Shown: in pieces, positions 57,196 through 64,000 of the stretch
How positions within the stretch are numbered: the stretch's first letter is position 1
Layout: each line of letters starts with the position of its first letter
Assembly: GCF_001905655.1 (NCBI RefSeq)
Contig: NZ_JMHT01000010.1
Span: 29,956-93,955, forward strand
Direction of reading: 5' to 3'
DNA length: 64,000 nt
Source: Mycobacterium sp. ST-F2
GTDB taxonomy: Bacteria > Actinomycetota > Actinomycetes > Mycobacteriales > Mycobacteriaceae
Translations under genes and position numbers: made by a program
The notes under the pieces: model-generated
Seen by the model: the letters and a program-made list of their open reading frames with translations, nothing else
What the model was told of the DNA's origin: nothing
Database searches by the model: none

Positions 57196-57209
57196 AGCAA
57201 GCGCTTGGT
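57196..57209. promoter_or_regulatory. KstR2 operator (kstR2 remnant)
   Basis: AGCAAGCGCTTGGT fully matches the KstR2 consensus AnCAAGnnCTTGnT and lies 15 bp before the start of the hybrid gene at 57225. It is the expected autoregulatory site of kstR2, here kept although the repressor is broken. Confidence 0.9.
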
Positions 57210-57224
57210 TTCCATGCTGTTGAG

Positions 57225-57539
57225 ATGGCGTCTGAATCGCCCAGTCAACCCGCGAGCAGGCGCGACGAGCTTCTCGAGCTCGCCGCGGCGATGTTCACTG
57301 TCCGGGACATCGCGGACTCGGCCGGCATCCTGTCAGGCAGTCTTTACCATCACTTCAAATCGAAGGAACAGATGATCGAGGAGGTCATGCGGGACTTCCT
57401 TGATTGGTTGTTCGCCCGGTACGAAGAAATCATCGCCACCGAGCCGTGGGAGATCGCGTCGACCATCGCATTCTTGGCCAGCGACTACTCCAGCTACCTG
57501 ACCGGCGAGATCATCTCGGTGTCCAGCCAGCGCGCCTAG
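57225..57539 (+). pseudogene. kstR2: kstR2-ipdF hybrid remnant
   Basis: A 104-codon frame. Residues 1-70 match the N-terminus of KstR2 (Rv3557c), but about nine residues are missing inside the helix-turn-helix region: ELAAAMF runs straight into TVRDIADSAGILSGSLYHHFKSKEQM, where the family has an ERGLRAT-type segment. Residues 72-104 (TEPWEIASTIAFLASDYSS and on) match the end of IpdF. The ligand/dimer domain is gone, so it cannot act as a normal repressor. The joined parts stay in frame. Confidence 0.88.
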
Positions 57540-57548
57540 GTTTCCTTC

Positions 57549-57607
57549 GCGAGCAGACGTAAAACTGTCGGTTTCGACGCGAATTCGACAGTTTTACGTC
57601 TGCTCGC
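57549..57607. terminator. Perfect 22-bp stem hairpin between convergent genes
   Basis: Arms 57549-57570 and 57586-57607 are exact reverse complements around a 15-nt loop. The right arm encodes the last codons and TAA stop of the membrane protein on the minus strand; the left arm follows the hybrid remnant. It probably ends transcription from both sides. The arm sequence GAGCAGACGTAAAA looks like a recurrent mycobacterial terminator motif. Confidence 0.75.
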
Positions 57608-58229
57608 TGCTGGCGCGTGCACGCGAATGCCGTTCGTACGCTTCAGTTCTTGTGATCCAGTGCTGACCGCCGAAGTACATCGCCAAGTAGCCCGCAGGGA
57701 ATAGTCCGAGCGTCAGGATCGAGACGAGCGCGAACTGCACGTACTGGCGAGCCGCGAATGAGTGGTCAAGTAATCGGTCGACGTAACCGTAGCGTGCGCC
57801 GACCGACAGCATGAACGCGATGTAGATGCTTAGCCCCAAAAGGGGGTAGCGCTGGTTGGCAAAGTCGTACACCGGGAACGAAAACAGTATCGCGCCGACA
57901 ACGAATAGCCACCACACCTTCGGCGTGCTGAGGCCCCACCCGTACGCCTCGGGGCCGTCGCTGAACAATCGACGTGTTTTCCCTCGAATGCGGAGAAATG
58001 GTGTCCGGGCATATGTGACGAGAATGCACAATGCAGCCATTCCCACACCCGCGCTGAGTGCTGGCATCCGCCCTTGAGGCAATACCGCGAAGGCCGTGGC
58101 GGTCACCACGATCACCACGCCGACCCAATGCAGTCTGTGCGCGTACTCAGCTTCTTGGTTGAAGCCGGCGATGGACACCACCACCAGCCCTAGTAGACCT
58201 AAGGCAAGCGCCATGTCGACCGTGTTCAC
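57594..58229 (-). CDS. Six-TM membrane protein, candidate immunity protein
   Basis: 211 residues from GTG 58229, which overlaps the stop of the glycine-zipper gene by 4 bp (GTGA); ATG 58214 is an alternative. Hydrophobic helices lie near 6-23, 33-51, 55-74, 104-123, 129-146 and 164-187, with basic loops (RIRGKTRR). No known family is recognised. Tight coupling to a gene with a membrane-inserting C-terminus suggests it shields the producer's membrane. Confidence 0.7.
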   Translation of the reverse strand: MNTVDMALALGLLGLVVVSIAGFNQEAEYAHRLHWVGVVIVVTATAFAVLPQGRMPALSAGVGMAALCILVTYARTPFLRIRGKTRRLFSDGPEAYGWGLSTPKVWWLFVVGAILFSFPVYDFANQRYPLLGLSIYIAFMLSVGARYGYVDRLLDHSFAARQYVQFALVSILTLGLFPAGYLAMYFGGQHWITRTEAYERHSRARASSEQT

Positions 58230-59743
58230 CCAAAGACCTTCTTGTAAAGCGCCTCGGCGCCAGACTCGCCGATGAACGAGCCGACGGTCCCGCCGATGAA
58301 CCCGCCTATTACTACTCCTGGCGGCCCCGCCACGGCGCCGACTTCGGCACCGACTGCACCCATCACCCATGCGCCAGCCACGCCGCCGCCAACCTTGGAC
58401 AGCGATTGGCCGGCCGGCATCCCGTGCGTGATCTCGTACATGGCGACGCCAAGATCCAGCAAAGTGCCGACATGGCCAACTCGTGAGCCAATCTTCTCGA
58501 GGGCTTTGATATCAGTCGCGTCAAATATCTGGCCTGACGTGTTCCAAGGATGACCAGGTTGCATTGATTTGACCGTCTGGTTCACAGACGCTTCTGAACC
58601 GGATATGCCTTTCCCCGCAAGCGACGCGCTGTCGACCAGTTCTTTTGGAATCTGGCCGTGCGACATGCCCGCAGCAACTTGGGCTGCCCCTTGCGCTGAC
58701 ATGCCAGCTTGTTGTAACTGTTCCTGTACTCGGGCAATTACCATGGTTCGGGCCTGTGCCTCGGACCGGTCCAGTGTGGCTGTGGCTGTATCGGGAGTCA
58801 CCCCAGCCTTGCCGAGCAAGCCTTGCTCCAGCCTTTGCTGCATCTCTAACCGAGCGCGAGCACGCGTGCGAGCATCGCCGCCCAGTACGGGATCGGTAGG
58901 CAGTGGGCCCACGGTTTGGGCCGTCGTGAAATCGTCGAGTCGTTCGCTTGCGTAGCGCTTCGCTTCCGGTGTGGCGTTTGGATTGTTGGCGGTTGCAAAG
59001 TCGCGCAGTCGGTTTGACGCGGCCTGTTTTTCAGGGGTCCACGGCCCGGGTGCATTTACGAGAGCTTCGTCGGCAGCACGTTGGCTGGAGCCGTACTTGT
59101 CGGGCGCCGACGGCGCAGGCCCAGCGCCGATGCCGTCGGCACCCTTGGTGGGGTCGGCTGCGTAGCCTTCGGCGACCATTGCGTTCCGGGCCTTGCTGAG
59201 TTCGTCCGTGTAGGCCGTACGGATTGCCTTGGCTTCGTCGACCGCGGTGCGAGTGCGACTTTCGGCGGCACGCCTGAGATCGTCCCACTCAGCGTTCTTG
59301 CCTGCCCTTGATGCTTCCGCGATCCGCGCATCGATTTGAAGGTCGTAGGACTTCAATGCGCCTTCCAACAGAGAGATTGAGGTGGCGGAGCTGCGCTGCG
59401 ACTGCGCCAGGGCGGCAGCAATGCCCTCAAGGCTGACCGCGAGCTTAGAGATCTGCAATTTGCTGAGGTGGAGACTCTCCGTCACACGAACTACTTCGGC
59501 GGCGTCGTTGATCGGGTGACCGCCACCGTCCTGCCGGTCCCACGCTGACCCAAAGCGCTGTTTGGCGATAGTGAAGTCGTGTTCGGTCTCGGTGATACAC
59601 CCACTCGCGTTTCGGAATGCGGTTGCCAACTCGTCAATCTCACCAGGGGCACCGCTCTGGATGGCGCTGTCCATTTGCCATGGGTCCCCGCCGGCGGCAC
59701 TAATCAAGCCTTGAATGCTGAGGTGCTTTAGTTCGATTGACAT
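58226..59743 (-). CDS. Large putative type VII effector with glycine-zipper C-terminus
   Basis: 505 residues. A helical N-terminal region (1-190, W68 in GSAWDRQ, long coiled stretches) resembles T7SS substrate domains. A Pro/Ala/Asn-rich middle (200-330) follows, then a helical segment. Residues 452-505 are a glycine zipper (GGGVAGAWVMGAVGAEVG, GGFIGGTVGSFIGE), as found in membrane-permeabilising T7SS toxins. It lies 6 bp after the DUF2563-like gene and overlaps the membrane-protein gene. The toxin role is inferred. Confidence 0.7.
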   Translation of the reverse strand: MSIELKHLSIQGLISAAGGDPWQMDSAIQSGAPGEIDELATAFRNASGCITETEHDFTIAKQRFGSAWDRQDGGGHPINDAAEVVRVTESLHLSKLQISKLAVSLEGIAAALAQSQRSSATSISLLEGALKSYDLQIDARIAEASRAGKNAEWDDLRRAAESRTRTAVDEAKAIRTAYTDELSKARNAMVAEGYAADPTKGADGIGAGPAPSAPDKYGSSQRAADEALVNAPGPWTPEKQAASNRLRDFATANNPNATPEAKRYASERLDDFTTAQTVGPLPTDPVLGGDARTRARARLEMQQRLEQGLLGKAGVTPDTATATLDRSEAQARTMVIARVQEQLQQAGMSAQGAAQVAAGMSHGQIPKELVDSASLAGKGISGSEASVNQTVKSMQPGHPWNTSGQIFDATDIKALEKIGSRVGHVGTLLDLGVAMYEITHGMPAGQSLSKVGGGVAGAWVMGAVGAEVGAVAGPPGVVIGGFIGGTVGSFIGESGAEALYKKVFG

Positions 59744-59749
59744 GCGGTG

Positions 59750-60058
59750 CTAGATCGAATCGGCCGCCGTGTTTATCGAGCCTGCTCCGGCTGTGTCTTG
59801 AGATTCAAAAATCGTTGCGGCTGAGTTGGTGCGTTCTGCCAGCGAATCCAAGTGGGTACGGAAACCACTCAGAGTCGTTGCATGGGTTTCGTGGCAGTCG
59901 ACGAGTGATCGGTGGAAGTCGTGGGCATCATCGAAATCCCCGAAGATACCCGCTGATATTGAGGCATCAGCAAAATGGCTCGCGCCTTCATGCGCGATGG
60001 CGCCAGCGCTCTGGGCGAAGGCTGCACCCATGCGGAGTAGAGCAGGATCGACATACAT
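59750..60058 (-). CDS. DUF2563-like small type VII-associated protein
   Basis: 102 residues, opening MYVDPALLRMGAAFAQSAGAIAHEGASHF with GIFGDFDDAHDFHRSL. This is the pattern of mycobacterial DUF2563 proteins (MFVD-LL-G, MFGDF-AA-AFH), small WXG100/EspC-like helical hairpins. It heads a three-gene unit and could be the secretion partner of the large protein. It is rich in His/Asp/Ala and lacks a signal peptide. Confidence 0.78.
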   Translation of the reverse strand: MYVDPALLRMGAAFAQSAGAIAHEGASHFADASISAGIFGDFDDAHDFHRSLVDCHETHATTLSGFRTHLDSLAERTNSAATIFESQDTAGAGSINTAADSI

Positions 60059-60129
60059 TAGGCCCCCTTAATTCCCCTGCTGCCAGCGTACCCTGCGTTT
60101 GCAGGGACTAAGGACGGAAATTTGCGCGG

Positions 60130-60660
60130 TCAGTGGACCACGAACCCATGCCGTTCGAGTGGCCGCAGTGATGCCGGATCGGTGCTTTCGACGAGAAATA
60201 TCCACGTCAATTCTCCATCGGCATGCGTGGCGAATCGATATTTTCCGGCGGCCAGCTGCGATGTGTCGTGCGTGAGACTAGACGGTGATGTGTATACCCC
60301 GACCAAAGTTGGCTGAACGCCCGGACCGCCCATGCAGATGGCCCAATCAGTTGCGCTAGGCAGCAGCGTGTTCTTGCCGTCACTTGGAATCGTCGCGGGA
60401 CTACCGCACGCGGCGGTGATCCACACGAAGCCTTTCTCCGATTGAAACGGTGACGACGCCGGCGCGACCGACGGTGACGGGGCTGCTGACGATGTGGTTG
60501 GTGTCGGCGACACCGACGTGGATGAGGCTGAAGTTGCTGCCGGAACCGCCTTTCCGCCCGTCTGGCCACAGCCCGTAAGGCATGTGGTGACAGCCAAACC
60601 CAGCACAGCCTGCGACAATCTGACAGCGGAACGCGATACGCGGCTTTCCTTCACGGTCAC
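60130..60660 (-). CDS. Lipoprotein, unknown
   Basis: A 176-residue exported lipoprotein. The signal peptide ends at lipobox LTGC (Cys31). A Ser/Thr/Pro/Ala linker (about 38-72) tethers a small domain with two cysteines (ITAACGSP, DWAICMGG). It lies 71 bp upstream of the DUF2563-like gene on the same strand and may be cotranscribed with the cassette. No family recognised. It is divergent from the two-component operon. Confidence 0.72.
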   Translation of the reverse strand: MTVKESRVSRSAVRLSQAVLGLAVTTCLTGCGQTGGKAVPAATSASSTSVSPTPTTSSAAPSPSVAPASSPFQSEKGFVWITAACGSPATIPSDGKNTLLPSATDWAICMGGPGVQPTLVGVYTSPSSLTHDTSQLAAGKYRFATHADGELTWIFLVESTDPASLRPLERHGFVVH

Positions 60661-60752
60661 AATCGTAATTGGCGGCCGTCTCCGTAAGTCTCCACAGTTT
60701 CTTCACAATCGCTGCCGGTAAGCCCCACAAACCGCGCTTACAGTCGGAAAGC

Positions 60753-61418
60753 GTGAAGCGAATCCTGGTGGTCGATGACGAGCCGACCATCCTGTCGTCG
60801 GTGGCGACCCGGCTGCGCGCCGAATCGTTCCAGGTGGAGACGGCCGTCGACGGGCCTTCGGCAGTGGCCGCGGCGGCAGCGACGCAACCCGACCTGGTGG
60901 TGCTGGACGTCATGCTGCCCGGCTTCGACGGGCTGGAGGTGTGCCGACGCATCCAAGCCGAGCGTCCGGTGCCGGTGCTGATGTTGACCGCGCGCACCGA
61001 CGAGACCGACATGTTGATCGGCCTGGGGATCGGTGCCGACGACTATCTGACCAAACCATTCAGCATGCGCGAGCTGGTCGCGCGGGTACGGGTGTTGTTG
61101 CGTCGAGTGGACCGGGCGACCGGAGACCAGCCGCTGTCGGTGGGGGAGTACCGCATCGATCTCGCCGAACGTCGCGTGCATCAGGGCGACATCGAAATCC
61201 ATCTCACCCGAACCGAATTCGATCTGCTGGCCTTCCTCGCCGGACGGCCCCGGGCCGCGGTCGCGCGCGAGACGCTCCTGGAGCACGTCTGGGGCTGGGG
61301 TTCGGGCGCCGAGACCCGCACGGTCGACAGCCACGTCAAGGCGTTGCGCCGCAAGCTCGGTGCGGAACTGATCCGGACCGTGCACGGAGTCGGCTACGCC
61401 CTTGAGGTGCCGCGGTGA
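60753..61418 (+). CDS. OmpR/PhoB-type response regulator
   Basis: A 221-residue regulator. The receiver domain (2-115) has D9/D10, phospho-acceptor D52 (VVLDVMLPG) and the KPF lysine. The OmpR winged helix (about 128-220) ends RTVHGVGYALEVPR. It starts at GTG 60753 and overlaps the kinase gene by 4 bp. It acts with the downstream kinase on unknown targets. Confidence 0.93.
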   Translation: MKRILVVDDEPTILSSVATRLRAESFQVETAVDGPSAVAAAAATQPDLVVLDVMLPGFDGLEVCRRIQAERPVPVLMLTARTDETDMLIGLGIGADDYLTKPFSMRELVARVRVLLRRVDRATGDQPLSVGEYRIDLAERRVHQGDIEIHLTRTEFDLLAFLAGRPRAAVARETLLEHVWGWGSGAETRTVDSHVKALRRKLGAELIRTVHGVGYALEVPR

Positions 61419-62437
61419 GCGTGCTCGGCGAACTGTGGGACCGGCTGCCCAGACCATTGGACCCGTTCGCGTCCTTCAAGGTCAAGATGGGACTGCTTGT
61501 CGGTGGAGCAATCCTGTTGGCTTCCTTCACCTTCTGGATCGGCGCGAGTTGGCAGTTCCGGTACGCGCTGCTGTCTGCCCTCCTGACCTCCCTGCTGTTC
61601 ACCCAGTTCATGGCGCACGGGATGACCTCCCCGCTGCGGCAGATGACTGCCGCGGCCCGCGCGATGGCCAAGGGCGATTACAGCATTCGGCTCCGTGCCA
61701 CTTCGCGCGATGAAATCGGCCAACTGGCAACGGCATTCAATCAGATGGCAGCGGATCTCGGCGCCGCCGACGAGTACCGACGCGGGCTGATCGGCAACGT
61801 ATCCCATGAACTGCGTACGCCCATCACCGCACTGCAGGCGGTCCTGGAGAACGTCGTGGACGGCGTCGTCGAGCCCGACGCGCAGACGATGCGGCTGGCG
61901 TTGTCGCAGACCGAGCGACTCGGTGAGCTGGTGACCGATCTGCTGGATCTGTCCCGCCTGGAAGGCGGGGCAATTCCATTGCAGATCAACCGGTTTGACG
62001 TCGACGAGTTTCTACGGGACGCCGTCGAGCACGTCCCGGTGTCGGAAGGTGACGTGGCGGTGGTGGTCGAGGTCGCACCGCCCGGGCTGACGGCGCTGGC
62101 TGATCCGGCGCGGTTGCGGCAGGTGGTGGTCAACCTGGTGGACAACGCGATTCGGCACAGCCCACTGGGTGGCACTGTGACGGTGCGGGCGACGCGCGAG
62201 GCCTCGGGTTTTCGGCTCGAGGTGGCAGATCAAGGGCCGGGTATTGCGCCGGCCGAGCGTGAGCGGGTCTTTGAACGGTTCACCCGCGGTGCCACCTCTG
62301 ACGGCGGCACCGGTCTGGGCCTGGCGATCGCCCGGTGGGCGGTCGAGTTGCACGGCGGAGTCATCGACGTGGTGGAGACGAAGGTGGGATGCCGCTTCAG
62401 GGTGAGCATTCCGGAATCAAAGGAGCGGTCCGCATGA
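61415..62437 (+). CDS. Sensor histidine kinase
   Basis: A 340-residue membrane kinase. Two hydrophobic helices (about 26-44 and 49-68) lie nearly back to back, leaving almost no extracellular loop. HAMP follows (70-122), then HisKA with H131 (NVSHELRTP) and HATPase_c with N-box NLVDNAIRH and G-boxes DQGPGI and GGTGLGL. With no sensor loop it probably senses within the membrane or through a partner such as the next gene, whose ATG overlaps its stop. Confidence 0.92.
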   Translation: MSVLGELWDRLPRPLDPFASFKVKMGLLVGGAILLASFTFWIGASWQFRYALLSALLTSLLFTQFMAHGMTSPLRQMTAAARAMAKGDYSIRLRATSRDEIGQLATAFNQMAADLGAADEYRRGLIGNVSHELRTPITALQAVLENVVDGVVEPDAQTMRLALSQTERLGELVTDLLDLSRLEGGAIPLQINRFDVDEFLRDAVEHVPVSEGDVAVVVEVAPPGLTALADPARLRQVVVNLVDNAIRHSPLGGTVTVRATREASGFRLEVADQGPGIAPAERERVFERFTRGATSDGGTGLGLAIARWAVELHGGVIDVVETKVGCRFRVSIPESKERSA

Positions 62438-63957
62438 CGATGTTGATGGGATATCCAGGGCCGCCGATGGTCCCGCCGCTGATCGGGCCGGCACTGCCGC
62501 GCCGCGGCGAACCCGGCTGGACGATGCTGCCGCGGCGGGTGTGGCCGATCAGCCCGCTCGCAGCTGCGCCACATCGCGTGGTGGTGCTCGCCGTGCTGGC
62601 CGGTCTGCTCGGCACCGCGCTGTGGCGGCCGTCGTCTTTGAGCGTCGGCTACCTGGTTGTCGGGGTGATGGTCTTCTCCGTCGTCTATGGCACCGCCGAG
62701 CGCCGACCGACGCGCACCGAATGGGCCGGTATCGCACTGACGTTGGCGCTGCTGTCGGTGCCCGCGGTGCTCGCTGCCGACTGGCTGGGCGTGCTGTGCA
62801 TCATGGCGGCCTGGATCGTCGGGTGGTGCACGCTGTTCGGTGGGCGCACCTGGACCGCCGTGGTGACCGGACCTTTCCTGGCCTGGGCGCTGCCGGCTCG
62901 CGTACTCGGTTGGGCGCGCCGCGGCATCTCGGGGCGGGTAGGTATCGCCAACCCGGTTCGCGTAACCGTCGTCGTCGGTCTCACCGTGCTGCTGACGTTG
63001 GTGTTCGGTGCGTTGTTCGCCTCGGCCGACGCGGCTTTCGCGCATCTGGTGGGCAAGCTGCTGCCGCGTCTTGATGGTGTCGACGTCGTCGCCCGCATCG
63101 TGGTCTTCGGCATGGTGGCCGCGTTCGTCCTCGGCGGTGCCTATCTGACACGGTTCGCGCCGCGACTGGATGTCCTCGCGCCCAAGTCGATGAAGCCGGT
63201 GCCGCGCTGGGAGTGGGCGGTGCCGCTGGGGGTGCTCGATGCGCTGTTCATCGCGTTCGTGGCGGTGCAGGCTGCGGTGCTGTTCGGTGGTCACACCCAC
63301 GTGCTGGAAACCGAGGGGCTGACCTACGCCGAGTACGCCCGGCAGGGCTTCTGGCAGTTGTTGTGGGTGTCGGCGCTGACCCTGCTGGTGTTGAGCGTGG
63401 TCATTCGTGTGGCCGGGCGTGTGACGGCGAGCGATCGCCGCGTGCTCCGGGTCTTGACCGGAATCCTCTGTGCCACTTCGGTTGTCGTGGTCATCTCGGC
63501 GATCCACCGGATGTGGCTGTATCAGCAGGCGTACGGATTCAGCACCGACCGGCTGATGGTGATCACCATCGAACTCTGGTTGGGCGCGGTGTTCCTGCTC
63601 GTCGCCATGGCCGGGGTGCGGATGTCGGGGCGCTGCCTGCCGCACGCGGTGCTGGCGGCTGGCGTTGTGGCGCTGCTGGGGCTGGCGGCACTCAATCCCG
63701 AGCGCCTGGTCGCCGACCGCAACATCGACCGCTTCGAGCAGACCGGCCAACTCGATGCTGAGTACCTGTCTCGGCTGTCGTCGGACATCGACCCCGCCTT
63801 GCATCGGTTGCCTGAGCGTGTCCGCGCGTGCGTCCGTTCGAACTACTCTCATGACGACCCGTGGTACCTGTTCAACCTGTCCCGGTCGAACGCGAACCGG
63901 CCGGTGGGAACCGAACTGCCCGAATATTGCGATCAATACTGGTCATACCGCGACTAG
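62434..63957 (+). CDS. DUF4173/DUF4153-type polytopic membrane protein
   Basis: A 507-residue membrane protein with about 11-12 helices, a Pro-rich cytoplasmic N-terminus and a hydrophilic C-terminal tail (about 430-507) with two cysteines (RACVRSN, PEYCDQY). Motifs LETEGLTYAEYARQGFWQLL and NPERLVADRNIDRF are typical of DUF4173. Its ATG overlaps the kinase stop by 4 bp (ATGA), so the three genes form one operon. It may serve the kinase as sensor or be its output; the function is unknown. Confidence 0.85.
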   Translation: MTMLMGYPGPPMVPPLIGPALPRRGEPGWTMLPRRVWPISPLAAAPHRVVVLAVLAGLLGTALWRPSSLSVGYLVVGVMVFSVVYGTAERRPTRTEWAGIALTLALLSVPAVLAADWLGVLCIMAAWIVGWCTLFGGRTWTAVVTGPFLAWALPARVLGWARRGISGRVGIANPVRVTVVVGLTVLLTLVFGALFASADAAFAHLVGKLLPRLDGVDVVARIVVFGMVAAFVLGGAYLTRFAPRLDVLAPKSMKPVPRWEWAVPLGVLDALFIAFVAVQAAVLFGGHTHVLETEGLTYAEYARQGFWQLLWVSALTLLVLSVVIRVAGRVTASDRRVLRVLTGILCATSVVVVISAIHRMWLYQQAYGFSTDRLMVITIELWLGAVFLLVAMAGVRMSGRCLPHAVLAAGVVALLGLAALNPERLVADRNIDRFEQTGQLDAEYLSRLSSDIDPALHRLPERVRACVRSNYSHDDPWYLFNLSRSNANRPVGTELPEYCDQYWSYRD

Positions 63958-64000
63958 TGTCCTGCGCCGGGAATTCGTTGAAGATATGAACCGAGTCGTT

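Noticed and set aside
62230..63936. 568-codon minus-strand frame opposite the DUF4173 gene
   Set aside because: His/Gln/Arg-rich antisense product; the plus-strand membrane protein is well formed and in an overlap operon.

Overview
The window is chromosomal DNA from a fast-growing mycobacterium (Mycolicibacterium-like). The evidence is high GC with frequent GTG starts, mycobacterial lipoproteins, MhuD, CarD, DisA/RadA/LpqE, and gene order that follows the Rv3559c-Rv3593 block of Mycobacterium tuberculosis, as recalled from knowledge of that genome. No rRNA, tRNA, IS element or CRISPR array was seen.

Layout. 1-3.5 kb: cobalamin riboswitch, CbtBA cobalt transporter, small conserved genes and a TetR regulator. 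3.5-9.1 kb: lpqF and mhuD (heme degradation), an alpha/beta hydrolase, a GlxA-type regulator, mutY and canB. 9.2-16.9 kb: the core block lpqE-radA-disA on the minus strand, and carD-ispF-cysS-trmH on the plus strand; ispD is missing between carD and ispF. 16.9-25.4 kb: F420-type reductase, ArsB2, metallo-hydrolase, PxpA, sulfurtransferase, a zinc ABC transporter with a Zur-like dyad, LacI regulator, OtsB. 25.4-28.4 kb: kstR and fadE34 with a KstR operator between them.

28.4-43.1 kb is a roughly 15 kb accessory segment between fadE34 and kshB, genes that lie close together in other mycobacteria. It holds AraC and MarR regulators, a secreted porin-like protein behind a KstR-type site, an SLC10-type transporter, a DJ-1/Hsp31 protein, a MarR/amidohydrolase pair sharing a perfect 22-bp palindrome, and a 2,502-residue SARP-cyclase-ATPase-TPR protein ending in nine NTF2/SnoaL-like units.

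43.1-57.5 kb is the sterol catabolism region: kshB, hsaA-hsaC-hsaB, aspB, fadE33-fadE32-fadE31, fadE30 and ipdF, with consensus KstR and KstR2 operators. It is eroded. hsaD is missing between hsaA and hsaC. fadD3 is a 63-codon in-frame stump. kstR2 is reduced to a 104-codon hybrid whose tail is a diverged copy of the ipdF 3' end. fadA6 and ipdABC do not follow it; a CoA-transferase gene and then unrelated genes take their place. Breakdown of rings A/B and C/D through this locus is probably incomplete unless other loci compensate.

57.5-60.7 kb is a compact cassette: a DUF2563-like small protein, a 505-residue protein with a glycine-zipper C-terminus, and a six-TM membrane protein overlapping it by 4 bp. 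It looks like a type VII secretion effector with an immunity protein. A lipoprotein gene lies next to it. 60.7-64 kb: an overlapping response regulator, histidine kinase and DUF4173-like membrane protein.
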